A stretch of DNA of 33,381 nt from Butyricicoccus pullicaecorum DSM 23266 (GCF_900167005.1 NZ_FUXW01000012.1:24001-57381); one strand, 5' to 3'. Counted from the stretch's first letter, positions 25,813-33,171 are shown. Notes: generated from the letters alone by a model not told the origin. Numbers and translations: made by a program.

Positions 25813-26244
25813 ATGGGATTCGCAATGCGCATGCAGCTCAACGAAGAGATCATCAAAAAGGCATCATTTCAGGACATGTACATCAACGGTCAGAAGAACG
25901 GTTTTGAGTTTGATGTACAGCTGGCCTACTATCGCGGCCATTACCTGTCCGACATCGACCTGCTCGAGGTCTATGTGGACGGTGAGAAGATGCCGCAGGA
26001 AGCGGTAACGTTTGAGCTCAACGGTAAGGAAATGCCGGTCTATAAATTGACTTACGCGGTGACCGAGTTCTGGAGCCAGGTTGAGCCGGCTAAGATCCGC
26101 GTCATCAAAAAGGGCGGCCTGACCGCGGGCGAGCACGAGATCGAGCTCAAGCTGATGCTGCGCGTTCCGTACATGCAGATCGGCCCCGATCATTCCTTTA
26201 TGCCACTCGATAGCGGTGATAAAATTACGGTAACGGTTGCGTGA
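25813..26244 (+). CDS. dgpB: C-glycoside deglycosidase beta subunit (DgpB/CarB-like, DUF6379)
   Basis: 143-aa small subunit. It matches the DUF6379/C-deglycosidase beta family: DMYINGQKNGFEFDVQLAYY, RGHYLSDIDLLEVYVDGE, the FWSQVEPAKIRVIKKGGL segment, and the C-terminal LMLRVPYMQIGPDHSFMP. In the family it forms a beta-sandwich that assembles with the TIM-barrel alpha subunit and completes the active site. The ATG at 25813 lies 8 nt after GGGGG; the GTG one codon earlier is too close to that site. The 3' end is 11 bp from the next ATG. This gene is the most diagnostic marker that the operon acts on C-glycosides. Confidence 0.88.
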   Translation: MGFAMRMQLNEEIIKKASFQDMYINGQKNGFEFDVQLAYYRGHYLSDIDLLEVYVDGEKMPQEAVTFELNGKEMPVYKLTYAVTEFWSQVEPAKIRVIKKGGLTAGEHEIELKLMLRVPYMQIGPDHSFMPLDSGDKITVTVA

Positions 26245-26255
26245 GGAGGTACAGC

Positions 26256-27239
26256 ATGAGCAACATTAAGCTGGGCGCGACGCTGTTCTGCTACGGAACG
26301 GAGTACGCGAGATATCAGTACGATTTTGAAGAGTGTGTCAAGCAGGCGGCGGCAGCCGGTGCAGAGGGTTATGAGATTGTCGGCACGCAGATGCTGCCCT
26401 CTTACCCCAATGTCAGCGATGAGTTTCTGGGTCTGGTGCAGGATCTCAAGAACAAGTACGGCATTGGCCCGGTCGGCTATGGTGCAAACAATGATAAGGG
26501 CATGATGCACGACCGCAACCTGACCGACGATGAGATGCTGGCCGATACCATCATCGACCTGAAAGCAGCCAATAAGCTGGGCTGTAAGGTCATGCGCAGT
26601 CAGTACATGCTGTCCCCGGCGGCATTCGAGCGCCTTGCACCGTACGCTGAACTGTACAATGTCAAGGTCGGTATCGAAATCCACAACCCGGAGACCCCGA
26701 CGTCCCCGGTGATGCAGGAATACCTGGAGGTCATCAAGCGCACAGGTTCCAAGTATCTCGGCTTTGTTCCGGACTTTGGATTCCTGTCGGTGGCACCCAA
26801 TAAGCCCCAGTGGATGAAGGCCGTTCAGGCGGGTGTCAAGGAAGAGCATCTGGAAATGGCGGCAGAGATGCGCCGCACCGGTGTTCCGCAGGAAGAAGCA
26901 CAACGCAAGCTTATGGAAGCGGGCGCACATCCGGCGATTAACGGCGTGCTGGCTGGTATGTACGGCTTTGTACAGTTTAAATCCAAGGACGCACTGCCCG
27001 GTCTGCTTCAGGAACTCAAGGACATCCTGCCGTACAGCTTTGAGATGCACGGTAAGTTCCATTACCTGAGTGAGGACTGTGTTGAGCCCAGCATTCCCTA
27101 CAAGGAAATCCTGGATATGCTGGTGGATACCGATTTTGACGGTTATCTGATCTGCGAGTACGAGGATGAGCTGTACTGCGGCGGTACCGAGTTTACCAAG
27201 CGTCAGCTTGCAATGGAGAAGAGACTGTTAGGACGATAA
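26256..27239 (+). CDS. dgpC: C-glycoside deglycosidase alpha subunit (DgpC/CarC-like)
   Basis: 327-aa TIM-barrel protein of the sugar phosphate isomerase/epimerase superfamily. Likely metal (Mn) and catalytic residues are E141 and H143 (GIEIHNPE), D173 (FVPDFGF), H265/H269 (MHGKFHYL) and E301/E303 (CEYEDE). In the DgpBC/CarBC family it removes the aglycone from the 3-keto glycoside by beta-elimination. The order dgpA-dgpB-dgpC and the 11-bp spacing support this. The start at 26256 has GAGGAGG 7 nt upstream, and that ribosome site overlaps the dgpB stop region, suggesting balanced synthesis of the two subunits. Confidence 0.87.
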   Translation: MSNIKLGATLFCYGTEYARYQYDFEECVKQAAAAGAEGYEIVGTQMLPSYPNVSDEFLGLVQDLKNKYGIGPVGYGANNDKGMMHDRNLTDDEMLADTIIDLKAANKLGCKVMRSQYMLSPAAFERLAPYAELYNVKVGIEIHNPETPTSPVMQEYLEVIKRTGSKYLGFVPDFGFLSVAPNKPQWMKAVQAGVKEEHLEMAAEMRRTGVPQEEAQRKLMEAGAHPAINGVLAGMYGFVQFKSKDALPGLLQELKDILPYSFEMHGKFHYLSEDCVEPSIPYKEILDMLVDTDFDGYLICEYEDELYCGGTEFTKRQLAMEKRLLGR

Positions 27240-27255
27240 AAACGACGGAAAAAGC

Positions 27256-27340
27256 GACATGGGCCGGTGCCTGCCAGCACCGACCCACGTCTTAAGAGTG
27301 ATAAATATAAAGAATTTACCGGATTTATTTTATCTCTCTT
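27256..27340 (+). other. Two hairpins between dgpC and the symporter gene
   Basis: A GC-rich stem (GACATGGGCCGGTGC, 27256-27270, with GCACCGACCCACGTC, 27277-27291; 13 of 15 pairs) is followed by an AT-rich imperfect inverted repeat (27294-27311 with 27324-27340). Neither has a clean T-tract on the + strand. The pair may be a partial terminator, an operator or an mRNA-stability region controlling the symporter. The gap 27240-27478 has no gene. Confidence 0.45.
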
Positions 27341-27478
27341 ATATTTGCTTGTCAATCGTCATTCACGGATTCTGCGGAGAATCGTGAGAATCTCACAAAA
27401 AGATACACTTTGATAGCTGGCGCAGTTAGAGACGCCGGGAGAAGTGGAAATATGGATAAGAGAGGGCGTAGAACAGAG

Positions 27479-28834
27479 ATGAAACTTTCAAAACGCACAT
27501 TGTTTGCATACGGTGTCGGCGACTTTGCCAGTAACCTGTGCTGGACGTTCATCGGCAGCTTTCTGAGTATTTATTACACCGATGTTGTCGGTATCACACC
27601 GGTGGCAGCGTCTGCGATCATGCTGATCGCCAAGATCTGGGATGGTATCAACGACCCGATGTTCGGTGCGATTGCCGAGCGTACCAATACTAAGAAGGGC
27701 CGTTTCCGTCCGTACATTTTCTATGGCGCACCCGTTCTGGCGGTGCTGTCCGTACTGGCATTTACCACCTTTGGCACCGGTCGTACGGCAGTCATCTGGG
27801 CAGCTGTTACCTATATCGGCTGCGGTATGGCGTACACGGTTGTTAACCTGTCATATGGTTCGCTGTCCACGGTTATGACCACCGACCCCGAGGATATCGC
27901 ACAGCTCAACAGCTACCGCATGATGGGCACCAACTTAAGCTCGGTTCTGCTCAATGCAATCACCTCGCCTATGCTGCTGTACTTCTCCGGTTCGGAAAAC
28001 TACACCAAGCAGTCTTACCTGTATGTTGCAATCATCTTTGCAGTTTGTGCGCTTCCTCTGTTCTACTTCGTGTATGCAAACTGCAAGGAAACCATCCATC
28101 CGGTTTCGGAAGGTCAGAAAATGCCGGTTCGCATGAGCATCCGTGCTGTTCTGACCAACAAGCCTCTTATGCTCCTGTTCTGCATTCAGCTCCTGGCCAT
28201 GACCGCATTCTTTGGCCGCATGGGTGTTGTCATCTACTACCTGATGTACAACGTACAGAGCTTTACCCTGATTTCGGCCTTTATGTCGCTGCCGTCGCTG
28301 TGTACGGTTATTGGTATCTTCGTAACCAAAAACTTTGTTGTTCGCGTGGGCAAAAAGAAGATGGCTGCGATTGGCTACATCGGCGCAGGTGCAGCACTGA
28401 TCGTTATCTATTTGGTTGGCTGGACGAATATCCCGCTGCTTCTGGCACTGCATTGCATCTATGGCTTCTTCTGCTTCTCGTTCCCCATTCCCATGGCGAT
28501 GATTCCGGATGCAATCAACTACGAGGAAGACCGCATTGGCGTTCGCGCAGACGGTATGTCCTATGCAGCCGTTTCGCTGTCGACCAAGTTTGGTTCGGCA
28601 TTTGGCGTATCCGGCGCTCTGCTGATTATGGGTGCATTGGGATACGTTGCAAACCAGCAGCAGACTGCTCAGGCACTGTTCGGCATCAACCTGACCACCA
28701 ATCTGGTCTTTGGTATCATGTATCTGCTGTGCTTGGTTCCGCTCTTCTTCTATCCGCTCAATGAGAAGAAGAATGAGGAGATCATCAAGCGTTTGGAAGA
28801 AAAGCGCAACGCAATGGCCGCAGAAAAGGCATAA
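27479..28834 (+). CDS. GPH family glycoside:cation symporter (MelB-like MFS transporter)
   Basis: 451-aa, twelve-segment membrane transporter. The N-terminus MKLSKRTLFAYGVGDFASN and IAKIWDGINDPMFGAIAERT, with the Asp pair D-x3-D of melibiose-permease relatives and RFRPYI, identify the glycoside-pentoside-hexuronide:cation symporter family. Start taken at 27479, 11 nt after AGAGAGGG; an earlier in-frame ATG at 27452 (MDKRGRRTE) is possible. It directly follows dgpABC, so uptake of the C-glycoside is the natural guess, with the ABC importer as a second route. No terminator with a good T-tract separates it from the flavoprotein gene downstream. Confidence 0.88.
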   Translation: MKLSKRTLFAYGVGDFASNLCWTFIGSFLSIYYTDVVGITPVAASAIMLIAKIWDGINDPMFGAIAERTNTKKGRFRPYIFYGAPVLAVLSVLAFTTFGTGRTAVIWAAVTYIGCGMAYTVVNLSYGSLSTVMTTDPEDIAQLNSYRMMGTNLSSVLLNAITSPMLLYFSGSENYTKQSYLYVAIIFAVCALPLFYFVYANCKETIHPVSEGQKMPVRMSIRAVLTNKPLMLLFCIQLLAMTAFFGRMGVVIYYLMYNVQSFTLISAFMSLPSLCTVIGIFVTKNFVVRVGKKKMAAIGYIGAGAALIVIYLVGWTNIPLLLALHCIYGFFCFSFPIPMAMIPDAINYEEDRIGVRADGMSYAAVSLSTKFGSAFGVSGALLIMGALGYVANQQQTAQALFGINLTTNLVFGIMYLLCLVPLFFYPLNEKKNEEIIKRLEEKRNAMAAEKA

Positions 28835-28847
28835 AGCGAGCTGGCTG

Positions 28848-28877
28848 GATCGCTGCGGGGATATCCCTGCGGCGATC
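28848..28877 (+). other. Hairpin after the symporter gene
   Basis: GATCGCTGCGGGGAT (28848-28862) pairs fully with ATCCCTGCGGCGATC (28863-28877) if two wobble pairs are allowed; the closing bases must open as a loop. No T-tract follows, so it may slow or stabilise the transcript and not end it. Confidence 0.4.
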
Positions 28878-28956
28878 TCGTCTGCCTCATGATGAACGCC
28901 TGAAAATGGTGCAAACCGTTTCAAATTTATAAAAAACACAGACAGAGAGGGAATTT

Positions 28957-29928
28957 ATGTACATTCTGGGTTTATCTTTCGGCAGAAAGATGGGAAACAC
29001 TGACATTCTGGTCAAGGAAGCACTGTTCGGTGCGCGTGAGGCAGAGCCGGACGCTGAAATCAAGTTTATCAACACCAATCGCCTTAAAATCGACCGCTGC
29101 ATCGGCTGCGGTGCGTGCTCGGGTAGTCTGGAAAAGGGCGGCGATAACGACTGCATCATCAAGGACGATATGCAGATGGTTGAGGATGAGATCCGCAAGG
29201 CCGACTGCCTGATCGTGGGCGCACCGGTCTATGTCCTCCAGCCGGTCGGTCAGTTTAAGAACCTTGTAGACCGTTTTTCTTGCCGCCATGACGTATCCGC
29301 GATCAACTGGGTGCTCGACAAGCGCAGAGCGGGTCAGGCACCCGGTGACCCGGATGCCTTCCCGCAGGAGCGCTTCAAGCGCAGAACGGTCTCCTATATT
29401 TCGGTTGGCGGCGCTACCACCAAGAATTGGGTGTCTATGGGTACAGCAACCATGCATCTGTTCGGCTTCCCGGCAATGATGAAGGTGGTCGGCAACTACG
29501 ACGCGCATCACATGGGAACTACCGGCAATCCGGTGCTGGATGAAAAGCTGATGAGCGACATTCACGAGATGGGCAAGCAGACCGCGCTGGCCTATCATAA
29601 GAAGGACGAGGAGATCGAGTGGTTCGGTGAGACCGGAACCTGCCCGGTGTGCCATCAGAATCTGCTGATGATGAACGGTACCACCACGGTTGAGTGCCCG
29701 ATCTGTGGTATTGAAGGCAAGCTGAGTGTGGACGGCGACCGGGTCAAGGTCACCTTCTCCGAGCAGCAGCAGGCGCGTGCACGCGGTACCTTTGCCGGAC
29801 TGCGCGAGCATACGGTCGAGATTCAGGGCTTTGGCGCAATCTGCGGTCCCAAGCTGGCGGCAGTCAAGGATGAACTGCCTGAAATGCTGGACAAGTACAA
29901 AAACTTTGACGCATATATCAATCGATAA
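28957..29928 (+). CDS. Iron-sulfur flavoprotein, paralogue of the one at 7648
   Basis: 323-aa flavodoxin-fold oxidoreductase. FMN-binding N-terminus MYILGLSFGRKMGNTD, then C48-x2-C51-x2-C54-x11-C66 (same spacing as the 7648 protein), a flavodoxin core with GAPVYVLQPVGQFKNLVDRF, and a C-terminal zinc ribbon C229/C232 and C247/C250. AGAGAGGGA precedes the ATG. Last gene of the island, followed by a terminator. It probably transfers electrons to an aglycone-reducing step or reduces the substrate directly; the substrate is unknown. The middle region (RFSCRHDVSAINW, 105-140) differs from the other copy, so the two may have different partners. Confidence 0.75.
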   Translation: MYILGLSFGRKMGNTDILVKEALFGAREAEPDAEIKFINTNRLKIDRCIGCGACSGSLEKGGDNDCIIKDDMQMVEDEIRKADCLIVGAPVYVLQPVGQFKNLVDRFSCRHDVSAINWVLDKRRAGQAPGDPDAFPQERFKRRTVSYISVGGATTKNWVSMGTATMHLFGFPAMMKVVGNYDAHHMGTTGNPVLDEKLMSDIHEMGKQTALAYHKKDEEIEWFGETGTCPVCHQNLLMMNGTTTVECPICGIEGKLSVDGDRVKVTFSEQQQARARGTFAGLREHTVEIQGFGAICGPKLAAVKDELPEMLDKYKNFDAYINR

Positions 29929-29965
29929 CAGATTTCTTGTCATACAGGACATGATTATTCTCCCC

Positions 29966-29999
29966 AAAAGCCGTGCAGACGTGTGCTGCGCGGCTTTTT
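29966..29999. terminator. Terminator at the right end of the island
   Basis: AAAAGCCGTGCAG (29966-29978) pairs with CTGCGCGGCTTTT (29986-29998) with one G-U, followed by T5 on the + strand. It can also terminate from the - strand side. Confidence 0.8.
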
Positions 30000-30003
30000 C
30001 TCT

Positions 30004-30043
30004 GCATAAAAGAAAACGCAGAGACCGGAAACGATCTCTGCGT
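30004..30043 (-). terminator. Terminator of the 34-aa - strand gene
   Basis: On the - strand ACGCAGAGA and TCTCTGCGT (30035-30043 and 30016-30024) form a perfect 9-bp stem with a 10-nt loop, followed by TTTTCTTTTATG. It lies 24 bp beyond the stop of the small gene. Confidence 0.75.
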
Positions 30044-30066
30044 GCGTTCTTGCTGTTTGGGATAGA

Positions 30067-30171
30067 TTAGCCGCGGGTGATGTTCATGCACTGCATGTAC
30101 ATTGCGAAGCTGATGGGATCCTTGGAGACATCCTTCCACTGGCGGATCTGCTTTCTGAGCTGCTGGTTCAT
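30067..30171 (-). CDS. Hypothetical 34-aa small protein
   Basis: Short reading frame MNQQLRKQIRQWKDVSKDPI... ending in MYMQCMNITRG. GAGGAGG lies 9 nt before the ATG. It is framed by its own candidate promoter (30266-30294), a palindromic operator (30211-30228) and a terminator (30004-30043), which is strong support for a real gene despite its size. The sequence is soluble, basic at the N-terminus and Met-rich at the C-terminus, with no signal peptide or membrane segment. I do not recognise a family. It could be a regulatory peptide, an antitoxin-like or adaptor protein, or a conserved small ORF of this lineage. Confidence 0.65.
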   Translation of the reverse strand: MNQQLRKQIRQWKDVSKDPISFAMYMQCMNITRG

Positions 30172-30210
30172 AATCAATAACCTCCTCGTGTGAATAGGTG
30201 AATATGGTGG

Positions 30211-30252
30211 ACAAGATAAATATCTTGTGTTTGACGTGTGTTTATATCTTGT
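30211..30252. promoter_or_regulatory. Palindromic operator with extra half-site upstream of the 34-aa gene
   Basis: ACAAGATAAATATCTTGT (30211-30228) is a perfect 8-bp inverted repeat with a 2-bp centre. A third half-site, TATCTTGT, recurs at 30245-30252. The set lies between the predicted promoter and the ribosome site of the small gene, a typical place for a repressor to block transcription. Confidence 0.6.
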
Positions 30253-30265
30253 TTACTGCGTTTAT

Positions 30266-30294
30266 ATTAAACCATTTTTTTGAACTTTTTTCAA
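30266..30294 (-). promoter_or_regulatory. Promoter of the 34-aa gene
   Basis: On the - strand TTGAAA (30294-30289), 17 bp, then TTTAAT (30271-30266): a good sigma-A match. Start-site prediction falls just before the palindrome. Confidence 0.55.
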
Positions 30295-30666
30295 TGGGTA
30301 AAGTGCACAAATGTGTTTTGAGAATTGCGTATTATTGAATAATAATGATGGTTTAATAGGGAATATATGTGAAATATAAGTATAATATAAATTTTAATAT
30401 GTAAAAATGGTATTGCGCTAGAAAAGTAAAATTGAACTTTTTGCGGGTAAAATGAAATCAAATAAAAACAGAAATTCTGAATTTTGTTTAGAAAACATAT
30501 TTTGGAATTATGAGGCCGAAATGTGTCCATATAAAAATAATAAGGGATGTCAAGCAAAGGGATAATACGGAGAGAAAGAAGAATTGACTTTTCATTGTGG
30601 GCGGGCATCAAGCAAATGGTTGATCAGACATATTATCTTATGCATGAATAACGAAACAGCAAAGCC
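30295..30666. other. AT-rich gene-free stretch
   Basis: Very AT-rich compared with the island. No reading frame with a ribosome site and no recognisable RNA is seen. It separates the small - strand gene from the second hairpin element and may contain replication- or integration-related sequence of the Rep-type element. Confidence 0.5.
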
Positions 30667-30792
30667 CTATTGTATTCCCAACAAATCCGCACGTAAAAGC
30701 ACATAAAAATCCTCAAATACCTTCTTATTCCTATGTTATAGCATAGAAATAAGGGGGTATTTTTTTACACACAGATCAGACAGTTCAATAAA
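30667..30792 (+). repeat. 126-bp hairpin-containing element, copy 2, in the leader of the Rep-like gene
   Basis: Direct repeat of 7096-7220. AAATACC (30715 onward) to CTATG (30735) pairs with CATAG (30742) to GTATTT (30762), about 21 bp with few mismatches and G-U pairs, followed by T's to 30766. It ends 30 bp before the Rep-like ATG, so it may be a transcription attenuator of that gene or a replication-origin-type structure. The hairpin and the CCCAACAA and GTAAAAGCAC blocks are the best-conserved parts between copies. Confidence 0.7.
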
Positions 30793-30822
30793 CAATATTT
30801 CAGTAAAAAAGGACTGTTTGAA

Positions 30823-31965
30823 ATGAGCAAGATTGTGACAAAGAAAGCACGTTTTATGCTAGAAGCAGATGGATTCTCCATCCATACATTTGAGATTTCC
30901 AGAAAACTGACAAAGAGTGAATGGAATTGCTGCAAAGAGAAACTGTACGATCAGAAGCAGGTTTCTTCCAAGGCATATGTTTACAAAGAGTCGAAAGGTG
31001 TATATCGAGTATCACAGTACGAACAGTATGGTTTGCGTATCACATTGGAGCACGCACACGATCAGGAGAACAGTCGTGGCTATTATGTGCGCATGGTGAT
31101 TAATCCTCGCAAAGTCATCGATCCAGATGCATCCTACATCGGTATTTTCCCACCTGAAAAGTCCAGTATCACTGAGCTGCAAGCAGCGTTTCATGCACTT
31201 CTGAAGCGATCAGCATTCAATGACCAGCTGGATGACTACTATCTCAGTCGAGTTGATCTATGCGTGAATATCCGCTGTGACCATAAGAAAATCTTCCGCG
31301 AAGTTGTCCGTGTATTGCGAAAACTGCCCACGCCGCCAAAGTACAAGCGCGTGTCCCGCAAAGAAAAGGACAAGAAGAAGGCGAACAAATACAACAAACA
31401 CTACATCAAGTTTCAGTGCGGTACACATAGCCTCGTCATTTATGACAAGACCTATCAGGTAACCGAACAAGGTTTGCGAGTCGATTATGAGGATTTACCC
31501 GGAGGTGTTCTGCGATTCGAAGTGCAGTATCAGCGTTCTGTGCTGCGTGGTTTGGAAAAGAAGCTCAACACGGATAATCCGAGTGAATTGTTATGGTATC
31601 TGATGCGGAAAAGTGAAAAACGCATCAGCAAGCACTTCGAGCAGTGCTTTGCCGATGTTCAGTTCTGCCAGATCGAGGAGATTGAGAAGCGGATTGTGGA
31701 TTCAAAATACGAAGATGGGACCAAGCAAATAATGCTGGAACTTGCCCATAGAATGCAGCGCAAGCAATCGGTCGATCAAGTATTGGAGGAAATGGCATCC
31801 GAAGGCTTTGCGGTAGACGATCTACTCCGAAGGGTACATAAACTGGGTTTCAGCCCTATTCCGTTATGGAAGAACTTCTGTGCCCAGCAGATTCCCGGAC
31901 CGGTGTCCTTGCTTCGGATGATTTCAGAGGGTGAGGTTGTGATTGCGTACCAAAAAGTAAAGTAA
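30823..31965 (+). CDS. Replication initiation factor-like protein (Rep_trans family type)
   Basis: 380-aa protein resembling rolling-circle replication initiators or MobT-like proteins: LSRVDLCVNI (R-x-D motif), a Lys/Arg-rich segment, LVIYDKTYQV (YDK motif) and VLRFEVQYQR (R-x-E motif), in family order. AAAAAGGA lies before the ATG. The base composition and the AT-rich upstream region differ from the island, which suggests a plasmid or conjugative-element origin. No relaxase, integrase or coupling protein gene is next to it, so it is a lone remnant or a small satellite element. The family call rests on short motifs and should be treated as likely but not certain. Confidence 0.6.
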   Translation: MSKIVTKKARFMLEADGFSIHTFEISRKLTKSEWNCCKEKLYDQKQVSSKAYVYKESKGVYRVSQYEQYGLRITLEHAHDQENSRGYYVRMVINPRKVIDPDASYIGIFPPEKSSITELQAAFHALLKRSAFNDQLDDYYLSRVDLCVNIRCDHKKIFREVVRVLRKLPTPPKYKRVSRKEKDKKKANKYNKHYIKFQCGTHSLVIYDKTYQVTEQGLRVDYEDLPGGVLRFEVQYQRSVLRGLEKKLNTDNPSELLWYLMRKSEKRISKHFEQCFADVQFCQIEEIEKRIVDSKYEDGTKQIMLELAHRMQRKQSVDQVLEEMASEGFAVDDLLRRVHKLGFSPIPLWKNFCAQQIPGPVSLLRMISEGEVVIAYQKVK

Positions 31966-32037
31966 TGGAACCACGTATAGCTTCCACTTAAAGGCAAGCA
32001 ATATTTGAGTAGATATACACTTTGTGCGGCTAAATAA

Positions 32038-32078
32038 AAATCCCCCCGGTGTGGATTGATCCGACACCGGAGGGATTT
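32038..32078. terminator. Bidirectional terminator between the Rep-like gene and the sugar-binding protein gene
   Basis: AAATCCCCCCGGTGT (32038-32052) pairs with ACACCGGAGGGATTT (32064-32078) with one mismatch. Flanking A- and T-rich runs make it usable from both convergent genes. The rest of 31966-32112 is non-coding. Confidence 0.75.
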
Positions 32079-32112
32079 GCTATGTGTTTTGAATTGCTCT
32101 GGAATAGAACAA

Positions 32113-33120
32113 TCAGCTTAAATATCCATTGAGGGTATCCAAGCGCTCCTGTGCATTGTCCTTGGTAACGACAGCAGAACCAGAATCAATAAACTCAGGC
32201 AGAGTTTCGCCATCAATGAGTCTAACCGCTGCGTCAACCGCCTGATAAGCCATGTTATACGGGTCCTGTGCAGCTGCCATGTCCAGCTCACCGTTCAAAA
32301 TAGATTCACATGCCGATTTTACGCCGTCAAAACCCAAGAAGATGGTATTTTCATAAGCCGGATTGGAAGCTGCGGTGCGAGCCGCTGCGATTGCCATATC
32401 ATCGTTATTGGCACAAATGATAGCAATACCTTCGGGATGGGTCTGCATGATTGCTTCCATGCAGTTAACTGCTAGATCTGCAGTCGCGTTTGCATACTGG
32501 GTCTCTTCTTCAAGGAAATCTCCACCGTTTTCTTCGATACCTGCCATGAAACCAGCTTTACGTGCTTCATTGGTCGGCTCACCCTGTACACCGCAAATCT
32601 CGATTGCCTTGATTTCGGTCCAACCGGCAGCCTTTGCCGCCTCAACGGCTGCTTCCATACCCTGTTTCGCAGCAGCTTCATTGCCCGTACCAACAAAAGT
32701 CTTGACTTCCGGCGCATCCGGGATATTGCTGTCGAGGGCAACAACCGGACGGGTTTCGCCTGCGATCATGGTCTTGACTGTATCCGGCTGCAACGGTGCG
32801 ATGACATACGCATCAAAATCCGTATTACTCAGATCGGTCTCAACCATGGACATCTGCTCATCAAACGCGGTCTCTGAAGTCGGACCCTTGATGGATACTT
32901 CAACATCGTCGTGCTCTGCATCATACGCCTTTGCGCCCGCCTGAATGTACTGCCAGTATTCAGCAGACGAAGTTTTCAGAATGACGCTGATTTTCTTCAC
33001 ATCGTCTCCCGAATTACCAGATTCTGCGGCCGATGTGCCGTCTGCATTGCCGCCGCATGCGGTCAATGTGAGCGCCATTGCGCCGGCCAGGGTTGCTGCC
33101 ATCCATCTTTTTGCATACAT
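32113..33120 (-). CDS. Sugar ABC transporter substrate-binding lipoprotein (RbsB-like)
   Basis: 335-aa periplasmic-binding-type 1 lipoprotein. Signal peptide MYAKRWMAATLAGAMALTLT with lipobox LTAC (Cys 22), followed by an acidic Ser/Gly linker and the binding fold (KKISVILKTSSAEYWQYIQA, DAYVIAPLQPDTVKTMI, AIICANNDDMAIAAARTAA). The ATG at 33120 is preferred, with AAAGGAG 9 nt upstream; an ATG two codons earlier is only 3 nt from that site. No ABC ATPase or permease gene is beside it on the visible side, so its partners lie outside the window or are shared. A palindrome in the leader suggests repressor control. Confidence 0.88.
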   Translation of the reverse strand: MYAKRWMAATLAGAMALTLTACGGNADGTSAAESGNSGDDVKKISVILKTSSAEYWQYIQAGAKAYDAEHDDVEVSIKGPTSETAFDEQMSMVETDLSNTDFDAYVIAPLQPDTVKTMIAGETRPVVALDSNIPDAPEVKTFVGTGNEAAAKQGMEAAVEAAKAAGWTEIKAIEICGVQGEPTNEARKAGFMAGIEENGGDFLEEETQYANATADLAVNCMEAIMQTHPEGIAIICANNDDMAIAAARTAASNPAYENTIFLGFDGVKSACESILNGELDMAAAQDPYNMAYQAVDAAVRLIDGETLPEFIDSGSAVVTKDNAQERLDTLNGYLS

Positions 33121-33151
33121 AATCATACGCTCCTTTATCTTTCTACTACCA

Positions 33152-33171
33152 TTTCACGCCGATACGTGAAA
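33152..33171. promoter_or_regulatory. Palindromic operator upstream of the sugar-binding protein gene
   Basis: TTTCACGCCGATACGTGAAA: 7-bp arms TTTCACG and CGTGAAA around a 6-bp centre, 32 bp upstream of the ATG. Typical of a LacI/GntR-type repressor site. A smaller repeat, CATATC...GATATG, lies at about 33191-33208. Confidence 0.5.
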
